DNA from: Ceratopteris richardii | Taxonomy: Eukaryota > Streptophyta > Polypodiopsida > Polypodiales > Pteridaceae | Length of the DNA stretch: 64,000 bases | Assembly: GCA_020310875.1 (NCBI GenBank) | Contig: CM035422.1 | Span: forward strand, 56,940,406 to 57,004,405 | Direction of reading: 5' to 3' | Part shown: positions 34,655-46,054 of the stretch, piece after piece | Layout: each line of letters begins with the position of its first letter | How positions within the stretch are numbered: the stretch's first letter is position 1 | The notes under the pieces: model-generated | The model's database searches: none | Told to the model about the DNA's origin: nothing | Seen by the model: only the letters and a program-made list of their open reading frames with translations | Program-made: the position numbers and the translations under genes

Positions 34655-36933
34655 GTGAGCCAAAGAGGTCGTAGAAATTTCCAAAGAAATGATTTAGGTA
34701 ATGAAAGTAAATTGGAATTGTGGTAAACCTCCACATTTTGAATGTGATTGCAGGTTGAAGAATCAAAATAATAGAAGGAAGCAAAATAAGGATGCATCCA
34801 CAAGTGTGGATGATTTTGAGAAGTTGTTCATGGTTCAACATCATATGATGAATACGATGTTTGCTGATGTTTCAAATCGAATGGTAATGTCTCATATGCT
34901 GATTCAAATGCTTCAAATCACATGACCAGTCATGCGGAATGGTTTAGTAGTTTGTAGAAATTGCTAGTTCCTAGATATGTTGAAATAGGTGATGACACAT
35001 CACATCCTATCGTGCATACAGGAAACATAGCACTATCTATGGAGGATGGGAAGGTAAAACATCTTGCTGATGTGCTACATGTTCCAAATATAACAAAGAA
35101 TCTATTTTCTATTGGACAAATGGTCTACCAGGGAGTACAAGTTAGGTTCAATGTTGATGGGTTATATGTAGAAGAGTACAAACAGGGTGGATGATTAATT
35201 GCCAAAGGAAACAAAGTGGGTAGGATGTTCACCGTAAATGTGAAAATTGTTGAAATGAATGCAACCATATTTGCAAAAGGTGTAGGAGTTCTTGCTGATA
35301 TACAGATCTGGCATAAACGAATTGGACATGCAAATTTGTAGAGACTAAAATTGATGCAGTCAAAGGAAATTTTCAATGGACTACCAAATTTCAAAGTTGC
35401 AAAAATTCAAAAGGTATGTGCAGTATGTCAATTTGGTAAACAGTCAAGAGCATCATTTTCACATGACAAGCATGTTAGTGAGAATGTACTAGAAATAGTA
35501 CGTACCAATGTTTCAAGTCCTGCAAAGACCACATCTATGGACAGTTGTAGGTTTTATATTACTTTCATTGATGACCATACATGAAAAGTATGGGTATATT
35601 TCATGAAAGAGAAACTGAGGTGTTCACTCACTGCCAAAATTTTAAGGCTATGGTTGAAAAGCAAATAGAAAAGTATATTCAGAGATTAAGGTCTGATGGA
35701 GGAGTTGAATACATGTCAAATGAGTTCAACAAATTTCTTATAATTCATGGAATTCGACATCAGTTTTCATGCAGTACACACCACAATAGAATGGCATTAT
35801 TGAACGCAAAAATAGACATATTGCAAAAATAGCAAGAGCCTTGATGGCTGAGAAGAATAGACCTCATTGTTATTGGGCAAAAGCTATGTATATTGCTATA
35901 TACATCATGAACAGAACTCCACCTACTGTTGTACATCAAGTTACACCTAAAGAGATGTTTACAAGTAAAAAACCAAACTTATCACATATGAAATTATTTG
36001 GTTGTATTGCATATGTACATGTTCCATATGAATTGAGGACAAAGCTTGATCCAAAAGTAGAAAAATGTATCTTTATTGGATACTCCCTTGAGCAAAAGGG
36101 GCATAAATGTTATAACCCACTCACATGACACGTGAAGGTAAGCAGAGGTATGGTGTTTGATAAAATGTCAAGCTTCTATGCAGATGCCAAAGATGGACTT
36201 GATCTTGAACCAAATGAAAAAGAAAATGCTAAACAATTGAGTGCAAAATCTCAAGTTTTGAGTGGAACAGATGCAGCATCAAGCAATAGTTCCAACTCAA
36301 ATCCATGGAGTAGAAGATTGCGTGGAAATTTTAGTCCAGAAAATTCATCAACTACATCAAAGAAAGGTAAAGAAAATCTTTCTACTGGTAGTAAAACATC
36401 TATAGGTTTTGAAGACATTGATGGAGATTCAAGCAGTTCAGAGAAGAGCCTTGATGAGGAACTTGGATTGCCCTCTATGAAGACTCTAGGAGTTAGAAAG
36501 GCACATGCAAATGATACAAGGAGAAGTATGAAGATTTGGGAGGATGTTAAATTCTATGCAACGATTAATGTATGATAGTTATATGGCTTGTCATTGTGCC
36601 TACATGACCAAGGTAATACAAGATGTTGAACCTTCTTGTTTTGAAGATGCAATTGGAAACGCAGATTGGGAAAAACCTATGGATGAGGAGATGGCTACCC
36701 TTTATGGAAATGATACATGGAAGCTGGTTCCATTGCCACAAGGAAAGAAATCCATAGGCTGCAACTAGGTTTACAAGATAAACCACAATGCTGGTGGTAG
36801 CATAAAGCACGATTGGTAGCCAACAAATATGCACAAACATATGGCATTGATTATGAGGAAATGTTTGGCTCTATAGCTAAAATGTCTACTGTCAAAACAC
36901 TTGTTGCATTAGCTATACCGAAAGGAAGAACTT
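34655..36933 (+). pseudogene. Copia CD, first half (gag end to RT start)
   Basis: Remains of an older Copia. Blocks in order: zinc knuckle NCGKPPHFECDC near 34705-34755 (first Cys replaced by Asn), protease end with LHVPNITKNLFSIGQM, GAG-pre-integrase with WHKRIGH and CAVCQFGK, integrase with ITFIDDHT and RSDGGVEYM, then KKPNLSHMKLFGCIAYVH, a Ser/Asn-rich linker, and the RT start (PLPQGKKSIGC; YGIDYEEMF; VKTLVALA). Many stops (for example 35192, 35582, 35830, 36126, 36766) and shifts. The left side is cut by Gypsy E2 at 34654, the right by Copia B at 36934, within a K-G-x-x RT block. The second half of the same gene is at 47800-48454 on the opposite strand. Confidence 0.85.
36929..36933. repeat. 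AACTT flank, target duplication of B1, partner at 48450
   Basis: AACTT precedes the B 5' LTR start at 36934. The sequence after the B 3' LTR at 47649 is GAAAA, which does not match. The matching copy is AAGTT (reverse complement AACTT) at 48450-48454, next to the inverted B 3' LTR. Confidence 0.85.
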
Positions 36934-36947
36934 TGTTGATATATTTA
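36934..36947 (+). repeat. Copia B 5' LTR, first 14 bp
   Basis: TGTTGATATATTTA equals the start of the B LTR at 40902. The LTR continues at 37921 with ATTTAGGTAG after the solo LTR; ATTTA is duplicated (36943-36947 and 37921-37925). Confidence 0.88.
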
Positions 36948-37920
36948 TGTTGGAGACCTCTTAATCTCCAAAGATTTAATCTATACTGATCTAAGAACAC
37001 TTCTATATCAGTTATAGATCAAACTTTACACAAATATTGTTTTCATTTATCAAAAGTTTCACTAGCACTTCTCTGAGTGAAGAAACTCCTTCTTCAGAAA
37101 GTCTGCTTCAGAAATTGATTTCATTGCCTGCACATATCTTTAAATTTCTTCAAATCAATGATGCACAAGTCTCCACACTACTTTTGTGCAATGATATCTA
37201 CTATTGATCCTTCAAAAGAATCATTAAAATTCTGATTTGATCCTTAAGATCAAAGATATGTCAAAAATTGTCTTCTAGAAATGGCGACTTTGACATGGTC
37301 AACTTCTTAAGTTGATTTCTCAAAGCACAAATCCCGTTTTGCTAAATGCTTTTAGCCATAGCTTCCTTACCTTCTAACTTAGATTTTGAATGTTTACTCA
37401 TTAAAAACTTTACACTATGCACTGAGATCTAAGCAAAACATTGACCTGGAAAAGTGTGCAACTTTTAGAAGTCTGTCTGCAGATTCTACATACAAATGTT
37501 CCTATTGATCATTCTCACACTAGGAAAGGAATTAGATCATGAAATTCTGAACATAGCTTCATTAGCTTTCAGATTAGATGTGTACAAAAGGATTTCTGAT
37601 CCACATGATCAGACTGAGAGAACTCAGAGAAAAACCCGTCGCTATTTTTTGAGAAAAGACTCTCTTCACATCTATCTTCAAAAACTTAACTTCTAATGAC
37701 TCTCATATGTATTTCTCTACATCATTGACTTATATACATATGGTTTTAGACTTATCTATACTCAGATTACAAAAATTTCCAACTATAATGTACATATGTA
37801 TACAAGCTATCATTCTGAAATCTTCTTCACTTTCTCAAGTGTCTTCTTCCACTTCAATCTGACCATAGACTTTCTTCAAGCTCTTTGTAATCATCAATTT
37901 GTGATTGGTTTGTTCCAAAA
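36948..37920 (-). repeat. Solo LTR of Copia family A
   Basis: 973 bp related along its length to the LTRs of Copia A1, in minus orientation, with no internal region. The end near 37920 has CCAAAA instead of CCAACA. Flanked by the 5-bp duplication ATTTA, so it began as a normal insertion and lost its inside by LTR-LTR recombination. It carries the TGTACATATGTATACA near-palindrome at about 37788-37803. Confidence 0.9.
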
Positions 37921-38084
37921 ATTTAGGTAGGGACTGTCAAGGCCATCAGGGCAACTTTTTCCCTCTTTAGGAGGTTTTTTCCCCCGGCTTGTATATATGC
38001 CTATTGCCCTAACGGGCTACTTATCTTTGTACATCCTAGTGGTAATACATTCAGTATTGTGTGTTGTGCTCCAAGCTTCTTCTT
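37921..38084 (+). repeat. Copia B 5' LTR, truncated remainder
   Basis: Continues the B LTR from ATTTAGGTAG to GCTTCTTCTT, then jumps directly to gag sequence (GAGGATTTAGTC). Primer site, leader and first part of gag are deleted. Confidence 0.87.
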
Positions 38085-40901
38085 GAGGATTTAGTCTTTG
38101 TTTTGTTGCAGGAAGACCAGTCTAGGCAGAACAGGTCTATCATGCGTGTTGCAGATCAAGACTTCTTGGCTAGTCAGAAGGGCAAAGGTAAACGGAGCTC
38201 TTCTACTAGCAAGCAGAAATCTGCAAATGTTGCACATTCAAAGAAGGAAGACAAAGATGAGAAGAAATCAGAGAAGCATAAATTGTTTTGCAAATATTGT
38301 AAAGCAAATGATCATGTCATCAAGAGCTGTCCAAAATTGGCTGCTAAAGTGGCAAAGAAGAAAGAGGCTGGAATGGTTGTTGCAGAGGCCTCTACACCAA
38401 AAACAAAGTCTGCTAATCTTGTGCAAGAAGAAGAATGGGCATTTACTACTGTTTTCATTTTTTACCCATCTTCTCATGAGCAGTGCATGTCTGCAGTAGA
38501 CTGAGATGTTTGGTACTTTGATAGTGGGGTGACCAAACATATTACCTCGTAGCATAGTTTCTTCTCTTCACTCGCGCTTGCCCCTACAGGGAATATTGTT
38601 AAATGCACCAACAACTCCTCCTATCCTATTATGGGAGTTGGTAAGATCATTTTGACTACCGCTGATGGTAGTTCTTTCACTTTGTCAGATGCTTTGTTTG
38701 TGCCACGGATCAAGAAAAATCTATTATCAGTTTTTGCATTAGCCAAGATTGGCGTCGTTGTGAAATTTGTTGATGATAGATGTACAATTCATGATCTGTC
38801 AAATGGTGATGTCATTATTGCTTTTGGCATTTTATGTCGTGGGTTGTATAAGCTCATAGACTATGAAAGATATGTAAATGATTTGGCATGTGCAGTACAT
38901 GATTCTCAGGTTATGTCAGATGCAAAGCTTTGGCATGCACGCTTTGGTCATCTGAACTTTGCTAGTTTGCTATGCTTGTAGAAATCTGAAATCGTGTCCT
39001 CTTTGCCTAAACTTGAGGCACCCAGAAAACATGTTTTTGAAGGCTATATTTTGGGCAAAATGCAGTGTTCTTCCTTTCCAAAAGATGGTTCAGTTCGGGC
39101 TACTCAAAAATTGCAGCTTGTACATAGTGATGTTTGTGCTCCTATGCATACACCTTCTTTTGGGAATTATCTTTACTTTGTACTTTCATCGATGATTTTT
39201 CTAGGCATGCATGGGTATATCCATTGAAGGCAAAGTCCGAAGTGTTTATGTGCTTCAAACAGCTTCTGGTTTTGGTTGAAAATCTATCAGCATGTAAAAT
39301 GGGCACCCTCCATTCTGATTGAGGGGGGGAATATATGTCTTCTGACTTTAATGCATTTCTTGCTGAACGTGGGATAAAACATCACTATATAGTGTCGTAT
39401 ACACCTCAAGAGAATGGAGTTGTTGAACGAAAGAACAGGTCACTCATGGAGATGGCAAGGTGTATGGTCAAGAGTCAGGCTTTACCACATAATTTCTGGC
39501 TTGAGGTTGTCACATGTGTAGCATATGTACTTAACAGGTGTCCCAGTAAAGCGTTGCAGTCCATCACTCCATATAAGGCTTGGCATGGTTGCAAGCCATT
39601 CGTTGCTCATCTGCGTGTTTTTGGATGTTTGTGGTCCTATGCAAACACCCTCTTTTGGAAATTATCTTTACTTCGTGACTTTCATTGATGATTTTTCCAG
39701 GCATGCATGGGTATATCCACTCAAAGCAAAATCCGAAGTGTTTATGTGCTTCAAAACATTTTTGGCTCTAGCTGAAAATATGTGAGCATGTAAAATGGGC
39801 ACCCTCCGCTCTGATCGAGGGGGGGAATATATGTCTTCTCATTTTAATGCATTTCTTGCTGAACGTGGGATAAAACACCAATGTACAATGTCGTATAGAC
39901 CTCAACAGAATGGATTTGCTGAATGGGAGAACATGTCACTCATGGAGATGGCAAGGTGTATGGTCAAGAGTCAGGCCTTACCACATAGTTTCTGGCTTGA
40001 GGCGATTATGTGAGCATCATATGTACTTAACAGGTGTCCCACTAAAGCACTACAGTCTATCACTCCATATGAGGCTTGTCATGATTGCAATCCATCTATT
40101 GCTCATCTGCATGTTTTTGGTTGTCTGGCATATGCATTAGTGCCTAAACAACATCGCAAAAAATTGGATGATAAAGTAGTAAAATGTATCTTTGTTGGGT
40201 ACAGTTCTAAAAGTAAAGGCTATCATCTATATCATCCACAAACTAAATGCATTCTGGTTAGCCGTGATGTTGTTTTTGTGGAAGATGCTATTCAGCCATT
40301 GCTTTCATGTACTAAGGAGACATCTGTTAGCTCCAAAGACATGTATGATACTTTGCCGCCTCTTTTTACAGATGGATAGTCTAGTGCTGCTCCTCATGAG
40401 GCAACTTCTCAGCCTTTGCAGGTTTCATGTGATGATGCAGATCATTCCATTTTTTATGCAAATTTACACGATGCACTTGTTGATGAGAGGGCTGATATTA
40501 AGAAGGCAAAAACTATTCCAAAATGGCTGGTGCAGACTTTGTGTGACAACAAATTAGATGCACCTTTGTCATATCGTACTCGGTCAGGCTCTCATAGTGC
40601 CTCTTTTGCATTAGATTGCTATGCTATGGCTGCCTCTAGTCTCTATGATGAGACTGAACCTGTTTCGTTTGATGAAGCACAAAATTCTAAACATTGGATG
40701 GCTGCAATGTTGAATATGATGCTATAATGAAGAATGGTACTTGGTCTTTATGTGACTTGCCTCTTGGCAAGAAGGCCGTTGGCACAAAGTGGGTGTACAA
40801 GCTAAAGCGTAAACCTGATGGAACAACTGACAGGTATAAGGCTAGGCTTGTTGCAAAGGGTTATGCGCATGAAAGAGGCATTGATTTTGATGAGACCTTT
40901 A
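38085..40901 (+). pseudogene. Copia B chimera gag end, protease, integrase (duplicated), RT start
   Basis: Matches the young B at 41487-44464. Gag end with zinc knuckle FCKYCKANDHVIKSC near 38287-38330, protease YFDSGVTKH near 38516 (the young copy has YFDSGATKH), GAG-pre-integrase with WHARFGHLNF, integrase core, a second copy of the integrase core, then RT up to DFDETF, where the young B is inserted. Stops include TGA 38502, TAG near 38551 and 38979, TGA 39319 and 40011, and TAG 40377; frameshifts occur near 39190 and 40715. The integrase core appears twice: 39141-39635 and 39636-40130, a period of 495 bp (165 codons). Confidence 0.86.
40897..40901. repeat. Target-site duplication of young Copia B (CTTTA)
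   Basis: CTTTA at 40897-40901 and 46055-46059. The host is another copy of the same family; its RT frame continues after the insertion. Confidence 0.96.
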
Positions 40902-41131
40902 TGTTGATATATTTAGGTAGTGATGTGTGTGAACACTCTAGGACCACCGGGGCACTTTTTTCCCTCTTTAGGAGGTTTTTTTCCCCCGGCTTGTATATAC
41001 GCCTATTGCCCTAATGGGCTACTTATCTTTGTACATTCTCTAGTAATACATTCAGTCTTGTGTGTTGTGCTCCAAGCTTCTTCTTCTTCCTTGTGCTGTT
41101 CGCGTGCTTCCGCAGACGTCTAACTCCAACA
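40902..41131 (+). repeat. 5' LTR of young Copia B (230 bp)
   Basis: TGTTGATATATTTAGG ... AACTCCAACA. The TATA-like TGTATATA near 40993-41000 is the likely promoter core. Same as the LTR at 45825-46054. Confidence 0.95.
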
Positions 41132-41133
41132 AT

Positions 41134-41145
41134 TGGTATCAGAGC
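41134..41145 (+). other. Primer binding site of young Copia B (tRNA-iMet type)
   Basis: TGGTATCAGAGC, two bases after the 5' LTR. The region 41146-41486 after it is the untranslated leader. Confidence 0.93.
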
Positions 41146-41486
41146 AGGTCGTTGCTTCTTCTAGGGTGCCGTCGACACTCCTCTGTTTGCAGTCTCAGAT
41201 TCGCACAAAATTTGGTGAGCATACTCAGGGTGTTTCCGAGATCAAAACGGCTTCGCTCTGTGGTGCCGAAATCGCAATCTGAGCTCGTTTCGGCCTCCGA
41301 ACGCACTATCGCAGTGCTTGTGCAGGCTATTTCGTCCTTTTGTGCCAAAGGTATATACCAGTTTCTGTTCGCCAATTTAAGCGTCTCGAAGTCTGCTACA
41401 GGTCTAGCAGAACTCGTCTGGGCAGTTCTGTTCAACTTTTTGAGATACAGTCAAGTTTCTGCATCAAGGTATTTTAGTCACCGGCC

Positions 41487-44400
41487 ATGGCTGAAAGCAG
41501 TGATGTATTCCGTATGTTGGCTGTTGAGGATAAGTTGGATGGTACCAACTACCCATTATGGGCTTATATGATGCGACATGTACTGGTTGCAAAAGGATTG
41601 TGGAACATTGTGCAGGGTGTTGAAAGACGTCCTGTTACACCTGTAACGACAGGTACTGCAAATACAGGTGTTGGAGCTGATGAAGATGGTGTCGAAGATG
41701 ATATTCCGCAGATTCCTGTCCGTGCTGCTGTTTCTGTTGCACCTACTGCAGAGCAGATTCGTTGGGATGGCAGAGATGCCCAGGCACATGCATTGATAGC
41801 TTTGTCTGTCAAACGTGCCATTATTCCTCACATTCACTCTTGTAGAACAGCAAAGGATGCTTGGGATACACTTACCACTTTGTACCAGGCTAGGAATGAG
41901 GCTCGTGTTGCTTACCTCCGAAAATAGTTGGAGAGTGAGCACATGAATGAAGATGATTCGATGGACAGTTTTCTTACAAAGATCAAAGACCTGAAGGAAC
42001 AATTGATTTCTGCTGATGAGGTTATACCAGATAGCTCACTTGTGCAGACCGTTCTGAATGGCCTTCCTGATTCATACCAGAGTTTTGCCTCTACTCTTCG
42101 ATTGATGATGAAAGGCAATCCGAATGCCTTGTCATTTGAGGAATTAGTCTCTGTTCTGTTGCAGGAAGATCAGTCCAGGCAGAACAGGTCCATTATGCGT
42201 GTTGCAGATCAAGCTTTCCTGGCTAGTCTGAAGGGCAAAGGAAAATGGAGCTCTTCTACTAGTAAGCAGAAATCTGCAAATGCTGCACAATCGAAGAACC
42301 AGGATAAAGATGAGAAGAAATCAGAAAAGCAGAAATTGTTCTGCAAGTACTGTAAAGGAAATGATCATATTATAAAGAACTGTCCAAAACTGGCTGCTAA
42401 AGAGGCAAAGAAGAAAGAGGCTGGAATGGTTGTTGCAGAGGCCTCTACACCAAAAACAGAGTCTGCAAATCTTGTGCAGGAAGAAGAATGGACGTTTACT
42501 ACTGTCTGCAATTTTGACCCATCTTCTCATGATCAGTGCATGTCTGCAGTAGACTCAGATGTTTGCTACTTTGACAGTGGGGCAACCAAACATATTACCT
42601 CGCAGCGCAGTTTCTTCTCTTCACTCGAGCCTGCCCCTACAAGGAATACTGTCACATGCGCCAATAACTCCTCTTATCCTGTTATGGGAGTTGGTAAGAT
42701 CATTCTGACTACTGCTGATGGTAGTTCTTTCACTTTGTCAGATGCTTTATTTGTGCCAAGGATCAAAAAGAACCTGTTATCAGTTTTTGCATTAGCCAAG
42801 ATTGGCTTGGTTGTGAAATTCGTTGATGAAAGGTGTACAGTCCATGATCTCTCAAATGGCGATGTGATTATTGCTTCTGGCATTTTATGTCGTGGGCTGT
42901 ATAAGCTCATAGACTATGAAAAATCTGTGAATGATTCGGCATGTGCAGTTCATGATTCTCAGGCTATGTCAGATGTAAAGCTTTGGCATGCACGCTTTGG
43001 TCATCTGAATTTTGCTAGTTTGTTACGCCTGCAGAAATCTGAAATGGTGTCCTCTTTGCCCAAACTTGAGGCACCTGGAAAACATGTTTGTGAAGGCTGT
43101 ATTTTGGGCAAAATGCAGCGTTCTTCCTTTCCAAAAGATGGTTCAGTTCGGGCTATGCAGAAATTGCAGCTTGTACATAGTGATGTCTGTGGTCCTATGC
43201 AGACACCCTCTTTTGGAAATTACCTTTACTTCGTGACTTTCATTGATGATTTTTCCAGGCATGCATGGGTATATCCACTCAAAGCAAAGTCTGAAGTGTT
43301 CATGTGCTTCAAACAGTTTTTGGTTTTGGCTGAAAATCTGTCAGCATGTAAAATGGGCACCCTCCGTTCTGATCGAGGGGGGGAATATATGTCTTCAGAT
43401 TTTAATGCATTTCTGGCTGAACGTGGGATAAAACACCAGTGTACAATGCCATATACACCTCAACAGAATGGAGTTGCTGAATGAAAGAACAGGTCACTCA
43501 TGGAGATTTCGAGGTGCATGGTCAAAAGTCAGGCTTTACCACATAGTTTCTGGCTTGAGGCTGTCATGTGCGCAGCATATGTACTGAACAGGTGTCCCAC
43601 AAAAGCGTTGCAGTCTATCACTCCATATGAGGCTTGGCATGACCACAAGCCATCTGTTGCTCATCTGCGTGTTTTTGGTTGTTTGGCATATGCATTAGTG
43701 CCTGAACAACATCGCAGAAAATTGGATGATAAGGCAGTAAAATGTATTTTTGTTGGGTACAGTTCTGAAAGTAAAGGCTATCGTCTGTATCATCCACAGA
43801 CTAAACGCATTCTGGTTAGCCGTGATGTTGTCTTTGTGGAAGATGCTATTCAGCCATTGCTTTCATGTACTAAGGAGACATCTGTTAGCTCCAAAGACAT
43901 GTATGATACTTTGATGCCTCTTTTTACAGGTGGACAGGCTAGCGCTGGTCCTAATGAGGCAACTTCTCAGCCTTTGCAGGCTTCATATGATAATGCAGAT
44001 CATTCCATTTCTGATGCAGATTTACATGATGCACTTGTTGATGAGAGAGCTGATATTGAACAGGCAAAAACTATGCCAAAATGGCTGGTGCAGACTTTGC
44101 GTGACAGCAAATTAGATGCACCTTTGTCATATCGTACTCGTTCAGGCTCTCATAGTACCTCCTTTGCATCAGATTGCTATGCTATGGATGCATCTAGTCT
44201 CTGTGATGAGAATGAGCCTGTTTCTTTTGATGAAGCACAAAATTCAGAAAATTGGATGGCTGCTATGCAATCTGAATATGATGCTATAATGAAGAATGCT
44301 ACATGGTCTTTATGTGACTTGCCTCATGGCAAGAAGGCCATTGGCACTAAGTGGGTATACAAGCTGAAGCGTAAACCTGATGGTACAGTTGACAGGTATA

Positions 44401-45750
44401 AGGCTAGGCTTGTTGCAAAGGGTTATGCGCAGGAAAGAGGCATTGATTTTGATGAGACCTTTGCACCTACATGCCGTATGACTACTGTTCGGAGCATTTG
44501 TGCACTTGCAGCCCATCATGGTTGGAATGTACATCAGTTGGACATTAAAACAGCATTTCTGAATGGTGACTTGCATGAAGAAGTGTATGTTTTTCAGCCC
44601 CGTGGCTTTGTGCAGAAAGGGCATGAAAACCAGGTGTGCAGGTTAAAGAAGGCGTTATATGGTTTAAAGCAAGCACCACGTGCTTGGTACGAGAAAATAC
44701 ATGCCTATCTGATTGCACATGGTTTTGAGAACAGTCCAACTGAAAGCACCTTATATGTTAAGCGTGCTAATGATGTGCTTTTGATCATTGTTGTCTATGT
44801 AGACGACATGCTACTCACTGGTCCTCTTGAGAAGCATATTGCTGATTTCAAGGCTGATTTGCATGCCTCATTTGAGATGTCTGATTTGGGGCATTTGCAT
44901 CACTATTTGGGCATTCAGTTTATGCAAGTTGATGGTGGAATGGCTTTGTGTCAAACGAAATATATTGATACATTATTGCAGCGTTTTGGCCTTGAAGACT
45001 GTAAGCCTATTGCCACTCCTATGGAGACAGGTTTACGATTGAGTCTTCATGATGCTGGAGATGCATTTGATGCTGTTCTCTATCAGCAGGCTGTTGGATG
45101 CTTGATTTACTTATGCATTACTCGGCCAGATATTCAGTTTGCTGTCTCACAGATGAGCAGGTTTATGCATTGCCCAGGAGTCACGCATTGGAAAGCGGTT
45201 AAGCGCATCTTTCGCTACTTGAGTGGTACTCGGCTACTTGGGTTGTTTTATCCCAAGGGGGGATCACTACCGCCAGATTTGCATGCTTTTTCTGACTCAG
45301 ATTGGGCTGGTTGCTATGACACTCGTGTGTCCACCAGTGGTTTTTGCTTCATGCTTGGTAGCTCATGTATATCTTGGTTGAGCAAGAAGCAGCCTACTGT
45401 GGCCACTTCCAGTTGTGAGGCTGAGTATAGGGCAGCTTTCACAGCGACTGTTGAGTGTGTGTGGCTCAAACGCCTTATGGCTGATTTGGGTTGGCCAGTC
45501 TTCTGCCACCACCATCTTCACTGACAGTTAGAGCGCATTGGCAGTTGCGAGGAACCCTGTGTTCCATGCTCGCACTAAGCACATTGAGGTGCATTATCAC
45601 TATGTCAGGGAGAGGTTCTCTGCTGGGGAGATCAGCTTGGCATATGTGCCCACGCAGGAGAACATTGCAGACCTTTTCACGAAGGCTCTGCCTAGGGAGA
45701 AGTTTGAAGCTTTCCGCAAAGCTTTGGGCTTACTTCCTTTTGTGGAGTGA
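41487..45750 (+). pseudogene. Young Copia B gag-pol polyprotein, three stops and one frameshift
   Basis: Starts at ATG 41487 (MAESSDVFRMLAVEDKLDG). Order: Gag with zinc knuckle FCKYCKGNDHIIKNC near 42340-42383; protease YFDSGATKH (D at 42572-42574); GAG-pre-integrase with WHARFGHLNF and CEGCILGK; integrase with D in HSDVCGP near 43177, D in RSDRGGEY near 43367 and E in NGVAE near 43479; RT with YVDD at 44796-44807; RNase H with SDSDWAG near 45293 and SSCEAEYRA. Breaks: TAG 41925-41927, TGA 43482-43484 (directly after the integrase catalytic E), a 2-base deletion near 45490, and TAG 45529-45531. The TGA and second TAG are CGA and CAG in relatives; all three fit C-to-T changes. The frame is otherwise open to 45750. 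Confidence 0.93.
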
Positions 45751-45812
45751 TTTCCACATAGCTTGGCACTTCCTTATACATGAGTGCCAGCTCCTTGTTC
45801 ACCGCATCACTC

Positions 45813-45824
45813 CCAGGGGGGATT
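45813..45824 (+). other. Polypurine tract of young Copia B
   Basis: CCAGGGGGGATT immediately before the 3' LTR; the same tract precedes the LTRs at 47422 and, inverted, 48684. Confidence 0.8.
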
Positions 45825-46054
45825 TGTTGATATATTTAGGTAGTGATGTGTGTGAACACTCTAGGACCACCGGGGCACTTTTTTCCCTCTTTAGGAGGTT
45901 TTTTTCCCCCGGCTTGTATATACGCCTATTGCCCTAATGGGCTACTTATCTTTGTACATTCTCTAGTAATACATTCAGTCTTGTGTGTTGTGCTCCAAGC
46001 TTCTTCTTCTTCCTTGTGCTGTTCGCGTGCTTCCGCAGACGTCTAACTCCAACA
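45825..46054 (+). repeat. 3' LTR of young Copia B (230 bp)
   Basis: Identical by eye to 40902-41131. Followed by CTTTA and the resumed RT of the older B copy. Confidence 0.95.

Larger units (their letters stand above)
40902..46054 (+). mobile_element. Young Copia B, complete, with identical LTRs
   Basis: 5,153 bp Ty1/copia element inserted into an older copy of its own family. Two 230-bp LTRs (40902-41131 and 45825-46054) that I read as identical, primer site, full gag-pol region, polypurine tract and 5-bp duplication CTTTA. Identical LTRs mean a very recent insertion, yet the coding region has three stops and a 2-base deletion. Confidence 0.95.

Noticed and set aside
41062-41435. Open frames on both strands over the young B LTR and leader
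   Set aside because: They cover LTR, primer site and leader, which are noncoding in Copia elements; the gag ATG at 41487 has the family start.
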